A program made the translations under genes and the position numbers. A stretch of DNA of 64,000 bases from Roseateles koreensis (GTDB lineage: Bacteria > Pseudomonadota > Gammaproteobacteria > Burkholderiales > Burkholderiaceae_C), in NCBI RefSeq assembly GCF_028595305.1, contig NZ_JAQQXS010000011.1:115429-179428 (forward strand), read 5' to 3'. Below are positions 19,983-28,350 of this stretch, piece by piece. Every line of letters begins with the position of its first letter. The stretch's first letter is position 1. Below the pieces are notes generated by a model. That model saw only the letters and a list, made by a program, of their open reading frames with translations. It ran no database searches and was not told the origin of the DNA.

Positions 19983-21128
19983 ATGAGCACCACTCTCTCC
20001 CTGCTGGAAGCCTTGATTGCGCGCCCGTCCGTCACCCCCGAGGATGCCGGATGTATTGAGCTGATCGGCGGCCGCTTGTCCGCACTCGGCTTCGAACTAC
20101 ACCGAATGGACAGCGGCCCCGACTCCTTTCGTGTGAGTAATTTGTGGGCCATCAAGCCGGGCGCCAGCAATGGCCCGGTCTTGATGTTTGCCGGCCATAC
20201 CGACGTTGTGCCACCGGGCCGCCTGGATGCATGGACCTCCGATCCCTTTGTGCCCACCTACCGTGATGGACGTATCTACGGCCGGGGTACGGCCGACATG
20301 AAAGGCTCTTTGGCTGCCATGGTGGTGGCCGTGGAGGAGTTTTACGCGGCAAACCCACAGCCTCCCGGCAGCGTGGCGTTCTTGTTGACCAGTGATGAAG
20401 AAGGCCCCTCCATCGACGGCACCAAAGTTTGCTGCGAACAATTGAAAGCCCAGGGCCAGCGCCTGGATTACTGCATCGTCGGCGAACCCACCTCGGTCGA
20501 GCAGGTGGGCGACATGGTCAAAAATGGCCGCCGCGGCACGCTCAGCGGCAAGTTGCGCATCAAAGGCGTTCAAGGGCACGTGGCCTACCCGCAGTTGGCG
20601 CGCAACCCGGTGCATCAAGCCGCGCCGGCCATCGCGGAATTGGTGTCCACGCTGTGGGACTATGGCAACGACTACTTTCCGGCCACCACTTTTCAGATCT
20701 CCAACGTCAACGCCGGGACAGGTGCGACCAACGTCATTCCCGGCGAGATGGTGATCGATTTCAACTTCCGTTTTTCGACCGAATCCACGCCTGAGTCGCT
20801 CAAGTACAAGGTGCAGTCGCTGCTGGCACGCCACGACCTTGAATATGCGCTGGACTGGACCTTGGGCGGAGAGCCATTTCTGACCCCGATCGGCGCGTTG
20901 AGTGCCGCGATGACCGCCGCCATCGTTGCCGAAACAGGTGTGCAGCCCGCCTTGTCGACCACCGGCGGCACGTCGGACGGCCGTTTCATCGCAAAAATCT
21001 GCCCCCAAGTCCTGGAGTTCGGCCCCATCAACGCGAGCATTCACAAGATTGACGAATACCTCCCGGCCGACAGTCTGGAGCCGCTCAAGAACATCTACCG
21101 ACGCACGCTGGAGAACCTGCTGCTGTGA
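19983..21128 (+). CDS. dapE: Succinyl-diaminopimelate desuccinylase DapE
   Basis: A 381-residue M20-family zinc hydrolase that releases succinate from N-succinyl-L,L-diaminopimelate. Metal and catalytic residues are visible: His72 and Asp74 in [11 protein letters not shown], the bridging Asp in [10 protein letters not shown], the catalytic Glu pair in TSDEEGP, and His in the late [10 protein letters not shown] motif. Length is close to the family norm of about 375. It begins 7 bp after the pilU-like gene and its stop overlaps the prmB GTG start (GTGA), so translation is coupled. Confidence 0.97.
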   Translation: MSTTLSLLEALIARPSVTPEDAGCIELIGGRLSALGFELHRMDSGPDSFRVSNLWAIKPGASNGPVLMFAGHTDVVPPGRLDAWTSDPFVPTYRDGRIYGRGTADMKGSLAAMVVAVEEFYAANPQPPGSVAFLLTSDEEGPSIDGTKVCCEQLKAQGQRLDYCIVGEPTSVEQVGDMVKNGRRGTLSGKLRIKGVQGHVAYPQLARNPVHQAAPAIAELVSTLWDYGNDYFPATTFQISNVNAGTGATNVIPGEMVIDFNFRFSTESTPESLKYKVQSLLARHDLEYALDWTLGGEPFLTPIGALSAAMTAAIVAETGVQPALSTTGGTSDGRFIAKICPQVLEFGPINASIHKIDEYLPADSLEPLKNIYRRTLENLLL

Positions 21129-22018
21129 ACCTGATTGCCTGCATTGACAAGCACGCCGCCCGCCTGACTGAGGCGGGCGTTTCATTTGGACATGGCACTA
21201 CCAACGCCTTTGATGAAGCCGCATGGCTGGTCATGTGGCGACTTGGCTTGCCGCTTGACGCGCTGGACGATCACGCCGACCAAGCCTTGACCGAAGCGCA
21301 GCAAAACGAGGTTGCCGCCCTGATCGAGCAACGCATCTCCACCCGCAGGCCCGCCGCCTACCTCACACACGAAGCCTGGTTGCAGGGCGTGCCGTTTTAC
21401 GTGGACGAGCGCGCCATCGTGCCGCGCAGCTTTATTGCGGAGCTCATCGCGGACGCGAGCATCGACGCCTGGCTTTCCGACCAAACCAGCCATGCCCTGG
21501 ACCTTTGCACCGGTAACGGTAGTTTGGCGATTCTGGCGGCAATGGCGTGGCCTGAGATTCAAGTCGACGCCATCGATCTGAGCGCCGACGCGCTGGCTGT
21601 TGCCCGCATCAATCTTGAAAAACACGGCTTGCAAGACCGCATCACGCTGCTGCATGGCGACGGGCTACAGCCCGCTGGTGATCGCCGTTATGACCTGGTG
21701 CTGTGCAACCCGCCCTACGTCAACAGTGACTCGATGTCGAAGTTGCCGGCTGAATACCAGGCTGAGCCCGAGTTGGCCCTGGCCGGCGGCGCAGACGGGA
21801 TGGACTTTGTGCGTAAGTTGCTGAACTCAATTCCTGACCATCTCACGACACATGGCGTGCTGGTGCTGGAAATCGGCAATGAACGTGTTTTTTTTGAGGC
21901 GGCATTCCCGCAATTGGAAGTGGCCTGGATGGAAACATCGGCCGGAGAGGATCAAGTGTTGTTGGTGACCCGAGAGGCCCTTTTGAAATCAAATCCCACG
22001 CAGGGCCTGACCCGATGA
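21125..22018 (+). CDS. prmB: Ribosomal protein L3 N5-glutamine methyltransferase PrmB
   Basis: A 297-residue SAM-dependent methyltransferase of the HemK/PrmC family that methylates a glutamine of ribosomal protein L3. The SAM motif I is [11 protein letters not shown] (126-136) and the substrate-glutamine motif is NPPY (195-198). The N-terminal helical region ([19 protein letters not shown]) and [12 protein letters not shown] match PrmB better than PrmC. The GTG start overlaps the dapE stop and the stop overlaps the next gene by 4 bp (ATGA), so three genes form a tight unit. Confidence 0.93.
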   Translation: MNLIACIDKHAARLTEAGVSFGHGTTNAFDEAAWLVMWRLGLPLDALDDHADQALTEAQQNEVAALIEQRISTRRPAAYLTHEAWLQGVPFYVDERAIVPRSFIAELIADASIDAWLSDQTSHALDLCTGNGSLAILAAMAWPEIQVDAIDLSADALAVARINLEKHGLQDRITLLHGDGLQPAGDRRYDLVLCNPPYVNSDSMSKLPAEYQAEPELALAGGADGMDFVRKLLNSIPDHLTTHGVLVLEIGNERVFFEAAFPQLEVAWMETSAGEDQVLLVTREALLKSNPTQGLTR

Positions 22019-24012
22019 TCACCCTGCGCAATATCACCCTGCGCCGGGGAAGCAAAGTGGTGTTGGATGACGCCAGCGTCACCTTGCAGCCCGGTGAAAA
22101 AGTTGGCTTGGTGGGACGCAACGGCGCCGGCAAGTCCAGCCTTTTCGCGCTGCTGACCGACCGCCTCCAAAGCGACAAGGGCGATGTAGACATTCCCCGC
22201 CAATGGGCCGTGGGTGAAGTGGCGCAGAACATGCCTGAAACCGAGGACTCCGCGACCGACTATGTGCTGGAAGGCGACATCCGCCTGATGGCCGCCCGCA
22301 AGGCCTTGGACGACGCCGAAGCCGCGGAAGACGGCCACGCCATGGCGGATGCCCACGCACTGCTGATGGATGCGGGTGCGTTTGACGCCAAACCCCGCGC
22401 CCAAGCGCTGCTGATGGGCCTCGGCTTCAAGGGCGAGCAGGTCGATGCCCCGGTGAACAGCTTCTCGGGCGGCTGGCGCATGCGCCTGCAACTCGCCCGC
22501 GCCTTGATGTGCCCGGCCGAGTTGATGTTGCTGGACGAACCCACCAACCACTTGGACTTGGACGCCCTGGTTTGGTTGGAAGCCTGGTTGCAGCGTTACG
22601 ACGGCACGCTGATCGTGATCAGCCACGACCGGGAATTCTTGGACGCCATCACCAAAGTCACGCTCCACCTTGACGAAGCCAAGCTGCATCGCTACGGCGG
22701 CAACTACACCGCCTTTGAGTCCATGCGCGCCGAACGCATGGAGCAACAGCAAGCGGCATTTGGCAAGCAGCAAGACCGCATCGCCCATCTGCAGAAATTC
22801 ATTGACCGCTTCAAGGCCAAGGCCAGCAAGGCAAAGCAGGCGCAAAGCCGGGTCAAGGCGTTGGAACGCATGGAAAAGTTGGCGCCGGTCTTGGCTGCGT
22901 CGGACTTCAATTTCGAATTCCGAGAACCTGCCAGCCTGCCCAACCCGATGCTGATGTTCGACGAAGTCGCCTGCGGCTACGAAGTTGACGGCGTCGAGAA
23001 CATCATCGTGCGCGGCATCAACCGCTCGGTGTTGGCGGGCCAGCGCATTGGTATTCTGGGCGCCAACGGACAAGGCAAGTCAACGGTGGTAAAAACCGTA
23101 GCCCGCATGCACCGTGCGCTGGCCGGCAAGATCACCGAAGGCAAGGGCCTGACCATCGGTTACTTCGCCCAACAAGAGATGGACGTGCTACGCCCCGATG
23201 AAGGCCCGCTCTCACACATGGTGCGCCTGGCCAAAGAATGCAGCCCGGGTGCACGCGAGCAGGAACTGCGCGACTTCCTGGGCCAGTTCCGCTTTGTCGG
23301 CGAGATGGTGAATCAGCAGGTGGGCAGTCTCTCCGGCGGCGAAAAAGCGCGCCTGGTACTGGCCATGTTGGTCTGGCAACGCCCCAACCTGTTGCTGCTG
23401 GACGAACCCACCAACCACCTCGACTTGAACACTCGCGAGGCGCTCTCGATGGCCTTGAACGAGTTTGAAGGTACCGTGATGCTGGTCAGTCACGACCGTG
23501 CCTTGCTTCGCGAAGTGTGTGATGAATTCTGGCTGGTGAGCAAAGGCGTGGTGGCCCCCTTCGATGGTGATCTGGACGACTACCAGCGCTGGTTGCTTGA
23601 TCAAAGCAAGGAGGCTGCCAAACAAGCCAAGGAAGCCGCCAAGCAAGCCAGCAAGAATTTCGGCAAAACGGCGGCTGCCCCTGCGCCCGCTGCAGTCGTG
23701 GCCGCCCCTGTGGAAGCCGCCGCCAAACCTGCTGCTCGCGAAGACCGCAAGCTCAGCGGCCAAGCCCGCCAACGGCTGGCCGAACAAACCCGCCCGCTGC
23801 GTAAAGAGATGGAATCCATCGACGCCCGGCTCAACAAGCTGGCCGATGAACGAAGCGCCGTCGAAGCGGAACTCGCCGCCGGCACTGCCGCACCCACCCA
23901 GATTGCCGAGTTGGGTCGGCGCCTGAAAGGCCTTCACGACGATTTGGAGTCCGCCGAATTGCGCTGGCTGGAACTCAGCGCCGAGCTGGACGCCATGCAA
24001 GCAGCGAGTTGA
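22015..24012 (+). CDS. ABC-F family ATPase, YheS-like
   Basis: A 665-residue soluble protein with two ABC domains and no membrane part, so a ribosome-associated ABC-F factor rather than a transporter. Domain 1 has Walker A GRNGAGKS and signature FSGGWRMRL; domain 2 has GANGQGKST and LSGGEKARL; both have LLDEPTNHLDL. The linker (PtIM-like) lies between about residues 225 and 300, rich in Lys, Gln and Ala. The C-terminal ~120 residues are Lys/Ala-rich, then predicted coiled coil (LRKEMESIDARLNKLADERS). It overlaps prmB by 4 bp and is followed by a strong terminator. YheS is the closest named relative I recognise. Confidence 0.9.
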   Translation: MITLRNITLRRGSKVVLDDASVTLQPGEKVGLVGRNGAGKSSLFALLTDRLQSDKGDVDIPRQWAVGEVAQNMPETEDSATDYVLEGDIRLMAARKALDDAEAAEDGHAMADAHALLMDAGAFDAKPRAQALLMGLGFKGEQVDAPVNSFSGGWRMRLQLARALMCPAELMLLDEPTNHLDLDALVWLEAWLQRYDGTLIVISHDREFLDAITKVTLHLDEAKLHRYGGNYTAFESMRAERMEQQQAAFGKQQDRIAHLQKFIDRFKAKASKAKQAQSRVKALERMEKLAPVLAASDFNFEFREPASLPNPMLMFDEVACGYEVDGVENIIVRGINRSVLAGQRIGILGANGQGKSTVVKTVARMHRALAGKITEGKGLTIGYFAQQEMDVLRPDEGPLSHMVRLAKECSPGAREQELRDFLGQFRFVGEMVNQQVGSLSGGEKARLVLAMLVWQRPNLLLLDEPTNHLDLNTREALSMALNEFEGTVMLVSHDRALLREVCDEFWLVSKGVVAPFDGDLDDYQRWLLDQSKEAAKQAKEAAKQASKNFGKTAAAPAPAAVVAAPVEAAAKPAAREDRKLSGQARQRLAEQTRPLRKEMESIDARLNKLADERSAVEAELAAGTAAPTQIAELGRRLKGLHDDLESAELRWLELSAELDAMQAAS

Positions 24013-24036
24013 GCACGGCATTAATGCAATGGATCG

Positions 24037-24062
24037 AAATGGGCCTGCGGGCCCATTTTTTT
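24037..24062 (+). terminator. Rho-independent terminator after the ABC-F gene
   Basis: Perfect 9-bp stem AAATGGGCC / GGCCCATTT with a 4-base loop, running into an unbroken T-tract on the plus strand. It closes the queF/dap/prmB transcription block. Confidence 0.9.
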
Positions 24063-24133
24063 CGCCAAAGCCTGGCTGCGCCCCAGCACCTTGACCGCTT
24101 GGGCTCAGCCGTTTGATCAGATCAAATCACCTT

Positions 24134-24153
24134 TTAAATTGTGTGCTATTTAA
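24134..24153. promoter_or_regulatory. Candidate OhrR operator
   Basis: Inverted repeat TTAAAT-N8-ATTTAA in an AT-rich stretch 21 bp before the ohrR start codon. OhrR regulators repress their own and ohr promoters by binding AT-rich inverted repeats, so this is the best operator candidate. Binding is inferred, not shown. Confidence 0.5.
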
Positions 24154-24174
24154 TTGCCAACTACATTATTAGCC

Positions 24175-24675
24175 ATGACAACGCGCACCGCATTGAACTC
24201 AGACAACCCGACGCCCGGCGCGCCAAGCACCACTGCAAGTGAATGGCTTCGCCTGGACCGGCAACTCTGTTTTGCACTCTACGCAAGCTCGCTGGCCATG
24301 ACCAAACTCTACAAACCGTTGCTCGCGCCCTTGGGCTTGACCTACCCGCAATACCTGGTCATGCTGGTGCTGTGGGAGCAAGACGGACTCAGTGTCAGCG
24401 CCCTGGGCCAGCGTCTTGCGTTGGACTCCGGCACCCTGACGCCGCTCTTGAAGCGCATGCAGTCCGCCGGACTCATCGAACGCCGACGCGCCACCGATGA
24501 CGAACGTCGGGTGGATATTGCCCTGACGCCACAAGCCGCCGTGCTCAAAGAACAAGCCTTGAGCATCCCCCCGAAACTGGCCTGCGCCAGCGCCTGTTCA
24601 CTTGATGAACTGACTGTACTCACGCAGCGGCTGCACGCGTTGCGGCAAGAATTTTCAAAGGCACTTGAGTCCTAG
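24175..24675 (+). CDS. ohrR: MarR-family organic peroxide sensor OhrR
   Basis: A 166-residue winged-helix repressor. The reactive peroxide-sensing cysteine is Cys32 in [14 protein letters not shown], the position and context expected of OhrR. The DNA-binding core includes [19 protein letters not shown] and the wing [13 protein letters not shown]. Oxidation of the cysteine by organic hydroperoxides releases DNA and induces ohr, which lies 82 bp downstream. Few cysteines follow (C94 and C97 of the fold are not obvious at standard spacing; a CASAC occurs near the C-terminus), so one- or two-cysteine mechanism is undecided. ATG 24175 is chosen; an in-frame TTG seven codons earlier would overlap the candidate operator region. 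Confidence 0.92.
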   Translation: MTTRTALNSDNPTPGAPSTTASEWLRLDRQLCFALYASSLAMTKLYKPLLAPLGLTYPQYLVMLVLWEQDGLSVSALGQRLALDSGTLTPLLKRMQSAGLIERRRATDDERRVDIALTPQAAVLKEQALSIPPKLACASACSLDELTVLTQRLHALRQEFSKALES

Positions 24676-24689
24676 CGCGGGTGCGCTAG
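24672..24689. repeat. Inverted repeat at the ohrR stop codon
   Basis: Perfect 7-bp arms CTAGCGC / GCGCTAG with a 4-base loop, overlapping the ohrR TAG stop. It lacks a T-tract and could be a weak terminator or processing site between ohrR and ohr. Confidence 0.45.
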
Positions 24690-24757
24690 CGACATTGCCC
24701 CTTCCTCGCCTCCCTGCAATTCCCCCCCCCTGTTCAACCTCTGATTGGAGAAACACC

Positions 24758-25183
24758 ATGGCACTCGACAAAGTCCTCTATACCGCAACCGCCACCGCAT
24801 CGGGCGGCCGCCAAGGCACAGCAACATCCAGCGACGGTGCATTGAAAATCGAACTCAGCACGCCACGTGAATTGGGCGGCGCCGGCGGCCCTGGCACCAA
24901 CCCGGAACAGTTGTTCGCCGCCGGCTATTCCGCTTGTTTCATCGGCGCCATGAAGGCCGTGGCCGCAGGCCAAAAGCTGAGCGTGCCGGCCGACGTGTCC
25001 ATCACTTCGGATGTTGGCATTGGCCCCATCACTGGCGGCTTTGGCATTCAGGTCGCCATGCGAATCAGCTTGCCCGGCATGGACCGCGCAGCCGCACAAG
25101 CTTTGATCGAATCAGCCCACAAAGTGTGCCCGTATTCGAACGCCACGCGCGGCAATATCGATGTAACGTTGACCCTGGTTTGA
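24758..25183 (+). CDS. ohr: Organic hydroperoxide resistance protein Ohr
   Basis: A 141-residue thiol peroxidase of the OsmC/Ohr family that reduces organic hydroperoxides. The two catalytic cysteines are Cys60 in [10 protein letters not shown] and Cys124 in [13 protein letters not shown], both in their family motifs, and length is typical. GGAG stands 9 bases before the ATG. Divergence from OsmC is clear from the ohrR neighbour. A run of nine C residues (24722-24730) lies just upstream, between ohrR and the ribosome binding site. Confidence 0.96.
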   Translation: MALDKVLYTATATASGGRQGTATSSDGALKIELSTPRELGGAGGPGTNPEQLFAAGYSACFIGAMKAVAAGQKLSVPADVSITSDVGIGPITGGFGIQVAMRISLPGMDRAAAQALIESAHKVCPYSNATRGNIDVTLTLV

Positions 25184-25202
25184 TCGTCGTTTAGGCGTAG
25201 TT

Positions 25203-25277
25203 TGAGCGGGATTTAACCGCTCAGCCATTGCCCTGCCCCAGCAAGGCAATGCCCGCAAGCCACGTCGGCTTGCGGGC
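25203..25277. repeat. Three consecutive hairpins between convergent ohr and asparaginase genes
   Basis: Three perfect inverted repeats stand in a row: TGAGCGG / CCGCTCA (25203-25223), CATTGCC / GGCAATG (25226-25251) and GCCCGCAAGCC / GGCTTGCGGGC (25251-25277). None has a T-tract, but such a block between convergent genes probably acts as a bidirectional transcription barrier. Confidence 0.65.
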
Positions 25278-25298
25278 GCGGTGCGCGAAATTCGTCGC

Positions 25299-26252
25299 TC
25301 AAGCCAACAATTGCAGCAGCAGTTCAATACGTGCTTTAACGGGCGACAGCGCACCGGCACTGGGCAGTTGGTCAACGTTTCCGCCAATCACCGGCCCAGC
25401 ATCGCAACGGCTCGCACGCAGCACCCGAACGCCTTGTGCACAGGCGCGCAGCAAAGCGTGCTCCAAGCCCTGGCTCAAGGTGCCATTGCCGGTGCCGGCA
25501 ACCACCAAGCCTTGGCAGCCTTGGGCCAGCAAGGCATCCACGATGCGCCCATCAGCCCCAACATGATTCATCACGATATGAACCAGGGGCCACGCGGCGC
25601 TTGGCGATGCGATCCGCGTCAAACCCAAGGCGTCCCCACGCGGCCAAACGCCAAGCTCCCGAACATGACCCTCCTCAACGACGGCACACAGGGCAGCGTC
25701 TCTGGACTTGAAGGCGTCGATTCGATAACTGTGCACCTTTTGCACCTGATCCGCTGCATGCACCTGCCCGGCAGCGAGCAGAACAACTCCCCGCGCAGTC
25801 GGCCATTGCGCGAGCACCACGGCGTCCAGCAGATTTTGCGGCCCATCCGCCTGCAGCGCGGTTGCGGGTCGCATGGCGGCGGTCAGCACGACCGACTTTG
25901 AGGGCGCCAACACCCGTTGCAAAAAGTAGGCCGTTTCTTCAGCGGTATCCGTGCCGTGGGTAATCACCACGCCACACACTTCATTGCGGGCAAGGTGAAA
26001 CGACACCTGCTGCGCCAACCGCTGCAAGGTCTCGAAATCCATGTCTTTGCTGTCCAACTGGGCTAGCTGATGCATTTCAAGGCGATGCGCCTCCAAGCCC
26101 GGTACCGCGGCCACTAATTGCGCAACGCCCAACTCACCCGCCTGATAGCCCACGTTGTCTGTTGCCTTGGCCGCCCTGCCCGCAATGGTGCCACCCGTCC
26201 CCAAAATGACAACGAGATCCGCAGGGCGCATTTTTTCAGCCGAATTTTGCAT
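25299..26252 (-). CDS. L-asparaginase
   Basis: A 317-residue asparaginase/glutaminase-family enzyme hydrolysing asparagine to aspartate and ammonia. The first catalytic Thr lies at residue 22 in GTGGTIAG; the second catalytic motif is VVITHGTDTAEETA. A conserved Lys is expected in the AAMRPATA region but reads RPATA, as in many bacterial homologues. No signal peptide is seen, suggesting a cytoplasmic enzyme. It is convergent with ohr and divergent from lexA, with which it shares a 100-bp intergenic region holding two candidate SOS boxes. The start may be the ATG at 26252 or a second ATG seven codons later; neither has a clear ribosome binding site. Confidence 0.9.
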   Translation of the reverse strand: MQNSAEKMRPADLVVILGTGGTIAGRAAKATDNVGYQAGELGVAQLVAAVPGLEAHRLEMHQLAQLDSKDMDFETLQRLAQQVSFHLARNEVCGVVITHGTDTAEETAYFLQRVLAPSKSVVLTAAMRPATALQADGPQNLLDAVVLAQWPTARGVVLLAAGQVHAADQVQKVHSYRIDAFKSRDAALCAVVEEGHVRELGVWPRGDALGLTRIASPSAAWPLVHIVMNHVGADGRIVDALLAQGCQGLVVAGTGNGTLSQGLEHALLRACAQGVRVLRASRCDAGPVIGGNVDQLPSAGALSPVKARIELLLQLLA

Positions 26253-26266
26253 ATTTTTTATTCAAA

Positions 26267-26282
26267 CTGGATAAACTTACAG
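26267..26282. promoter_or_regulatory. Candidate LexA (SOS) box 1
   Basis: CTGG-N8-ACAG, one mismatch from the proteobacterial LexA consensus CTGT-N8-ACAG, 71 bp before the lexA start. Placement in front of lexA supports autoregulation. Confidence 0.7.
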
Positions 26283-26285
26283 TTA

Positions 26286-26301
26286 CTGGATATATATTCA
26301 G
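26286..26301. promoter_or_regulatory. Candidate LexA (SOS) box 2
   Basis: CTGG-N8-TCAG with an all-A/T centre (ATATATAT), two mismatches from the consensus, starting 19 bp after box 1. Two adjacent boxes before lexA resemble the arrangement known for E. coli lexA. Confidence 0.6.
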
Positions 26302-26352
26302 GCAACGCTGCTCGACGCCACAACACTGGGGCGTCATAACACGAGAACGCCC

Positions 26353-27084
26353 ATGGACGACATGCCCAAACTCACGCCCCGCCAACAACAAATTCTTGAT
26401 TTGGTACGCAAGGCGATTGAACTGACAGGCGCCCCCCCCACCCGGGCTGAAATTGCAGCCGAACTGGGTTTTCGCTCCGCCAATGCTGCTGAAGAGCATC
26501 TGCAGGCGCTTGCCCGCAAGGGAGCGATCGAATTGGTTGGAGGCACGTCTCGGGGTATTCGTCTCAAGTCCGGCACATTGCGAGCCCTCAATGAAGCAAG
26601 AGATGCCAAGGACATGGCGGCATCCTATGCGAACGCACGCCCGAAACAAAGGTTGGCTGCGCAATTTACACTGCCTCTGGCCAGTTTGGCCCAGCTCACC
26701 CTGCCACTTGTCGGCCGCGTGGCCGCAGGGCATCCTATCCTCGCCCAAGAGCACATTGAGCAAAGCTATACGCTGGAAGCCAGCATGTTCAATCAACGCC
26801 CCGATTTTTTGTTGACCGTTCGCGGCATGAGCATGAAAGACGCCGGCATCATGGACGGCGACTTGCTGGCGGTACAAAAAGCCAACGAGGCCAAGAATGG
26901 CCAGATCGTAGTGGCGCGCTTGGGTGATGAAGTGACGGTCAAACGTTTCAAGCGCGGCCGCAACGGCATTGAGCTGCATCCAGAAAACCCGGAGTTCGCG
27001 CCCATTTTGGTCGCTGACGACGATGAGACCTTCACGCTAGAAGGTTTGGCGGTGGGTTTGATTCGCAAACAAATGTTCAACTGA
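26353..27084 (+). CDS. lexA: SOS repressor LexA
   Basis: A 243-residue self-cleaving repressor. The N-terminal winged helix ([41 protein letters not shown]) binds SOS boxes. The cleavage site is Ala125-Gly126 in GRVAAG, and the catalytic dyad is Ser160 in RGMSMKD and Lys197 in DEVTVKRF. The linker between the domains (about residues 73-118) is long, explaining a length well above the 202 residues of E. coli LexA. Two candidate LexA boxes precede it and a strong terminator follows. Confidence 0.97.
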   Translation: MDDMPKLTPRQQQILDLVRKAIELTGAPPTRAEIAAELGFRSANAAEEHLQALARKGAIELVGGTSRGIRLKSGTLRALNEARDAKDMAASYANARPKQRLAAQFTLPLASLAQLTLPLVGRVAAGHPILAQEHIEQSYTLEASMFNQRPDFLLTVRGMSMKDAGIMDGDLLAVQKANEAKNGQIVVARLGDEVTVKRFKRGRNGIELHPENPEFAPILVADDDETFTLEGLAVGLIRKQMFN

Positions 27085-27107
27085 ACACAATTTCTCGGCC
27101 AACGCGG

Positions 27108-27132
27108 AAAAGCCCCATTGATGGGGCTTTTT
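27108..27132 (+). terminator. Rho-independent terminator after lexA
   Basis: Stem AAAAGCCCC / GGGGCTTTT around ATTGAT, 24 bp after the lexA stop, ending in a T-tract. Confidence 0.9.
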
Positions 27133-27146
27133 CTTGCTCGGAACAT

Positions 27147-27172
27147 GTCGAATATTGCATGCAATATTCGAC
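27147..27172. repeat. Perfect 26-bp palindrome
   Basis: A 13+13 base inverted repeat with no spacer (each arm GTCGAATATTGCA), between the lexA terminator and the tRNA terminator. No function can be assigned; a dimeric DNA-binding protein site is one possibility. Confidence 0.75.
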
Positions 27173-27268
27173 CCAACGGGGAAGCGTCTCCGTGCGTGGC
27201 AAATGCGCGCCAGTGGAAAATACCTCAACGTAGCGCTTTACTGTGTGATTTGGAAAGAAAACTCAGGC

Positions 27269-27302
27269 AAAAAAAATGCCCGAGAATTATCTCGGGCATT
27301 TT
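27269..27302 (-). terminator. Rho-independent terminator of the tRNA cluster
   Basis: Stem AAAATGCCCGAG / CTCGGGCATTTT with a 6-base loop; read on the minus strand it runs into eight T residues. It lies 8 bp after the last tRNA. Confidence 0.92.
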
Positions 27303-27309
27303 GAAATGT

Positions 27310-27386
27310 TGGCGGAGTGGACGGGACTCGAACCCGCGACCCCCGGCGTGACAGGCCGGTATTCTAACCAACTGAACTACCACTCC
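27310..27386 (-). tRNA. tRNA-Asp(GTC), distal copy
   Basis: A 77-base cloverleaf with acceptor stem GGAGTGG / CCACTCC, discriminator G and encoded CCA. The anticodon loop CTGTCAC gives GTC (Asp). The T-loop GGTTCGAGTCC is standard. It is the last gene of a six-tRNA minus-strand cluster and identical to the copy at 27825. Confidence 0.97.
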
Positions 27387-27459
27387 AGATGCGTGAATTG
27401 ATATTCACAACACCGATAAGTTTGTAACTGCTTCCGCAATTACCAAGCCTTATCAAACT

Positions 27460-27535
27460 TGGCGTCCCCTAGGGGATTCGAACCCCTGTAGTCACCGTGA
27501 AAGGGTGGTGTCCTAGGCCTCTAGACGAAGGGGAC
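27460..27535 (-). tRNA. tRNA-Glu(TTC), distal copy
   Basis: A 76-base cloverleaf with acceptor stem GTCCCCT / AGGGGAC, encoded CCA and anticodon TTC in loop CTTTCAC. Identical to the copy at 27984. The gltX gene for its synthetase lies just upstream of the cluster. Confidence 0.97.
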
Positions 27536-27604
27536 TAAACCTTCTAATTTTTCAAACCTACACTTGAACTGCGCGCCAGCCACGCCCCCGCCAACGCGGA
27601 ATCA

Positions 27605-27680
<76 letters not shown>

Positions 27681-27824
27681 GAATCTTTTCAGACTACAGG
27701 CACCGCGCCGTTCAAGCCAAAAACTCAATCTCAAATACAAGCGGCCAATCTCTTGGCCGCTTTCCGATCCATTAATGTGGACCTTCAAACCTACGCAGAT
27801 ACTTAATCTGCATATTCAATATGT

Positions 27825-27901
27825 TGGCGGAGTGGACGGGACTCGAACCCGCGACCCCCGGCGTGACAGGCCGGTATTCTAACCAACTGAACTACCACTC
27901 C
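27825..27901 (-). tRNA. tRNA-Asp(GTC), proximal copy
   Basis: Same 77-base sequence as the copy at 27310, 515 bp away, in the first of two Ala-Glu-Asp units. Anticodon GTC and encoded CCA. Confidence 0.97.
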
Positions 27902-27983
27902 AGATGAATGACAACATTATATCATCAATTTCACCGACAAGTTTTGCAATTATCTAAAGATAATTGCCAAGCCTTATCAAACT

Positions 27984-28059
27984 TGGCGTCCCCTAGGGGA
28001 TTCGAACCCCTGTAGTCACCGTGAAAGGGTGGTGTCCTAGGCCTCTAGACGAAGGGGAC
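27984..28059 (-). tRNA. tRNA-Glu(TTC), proximal copy
   Basis: Same 76-base sequence as the copy at 27460. The flank GCCTTATCAAACT just 3' of the gene is also shared, showing that the duplication included spacer DNA. Confidence 0.97.
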
Positions 28060-28142
28060 TAAACCTTCTTGTTTCATACCTGAACTGCGCGCCATTCAGA
28101 GAATCTATTATTACATAAAAATTATATAACAAATAAAACTCT

Positions 28143-28218
<76 letters not shown>

Positions 28219-28247
28219 AAAGTACAAGCCTCAATTCAAGCTGCCTG

Positions 28248-28276
28248 ATTTACCCTGATCACTCCGGGCTTATCAA
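28248..28276 (-). promoter_or_regulatory. Possible promoter of the tRNA cluster
   Basis: On the minus strand TTGATA and GTAAAT are separated by 17 bases, about 30 bp before the first tRNA. The -10 match is poor, so this is tentative. Confidence 0.3.
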
Positions 28277-28350
28277 TCTCATCCTGATTGCTGCCTAACA
28301 CCTTGAATGCCTAACGCTGTTCAAGCAAGACAACGATTGTAGAACGTTTT

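Noticed and set aside
24722..24730. Run of nine C residues as a phase-variation tract for ohr
   Set aside because: It is outside the coding region and before the ribosome binding site; no sign that length changes would switch expression.
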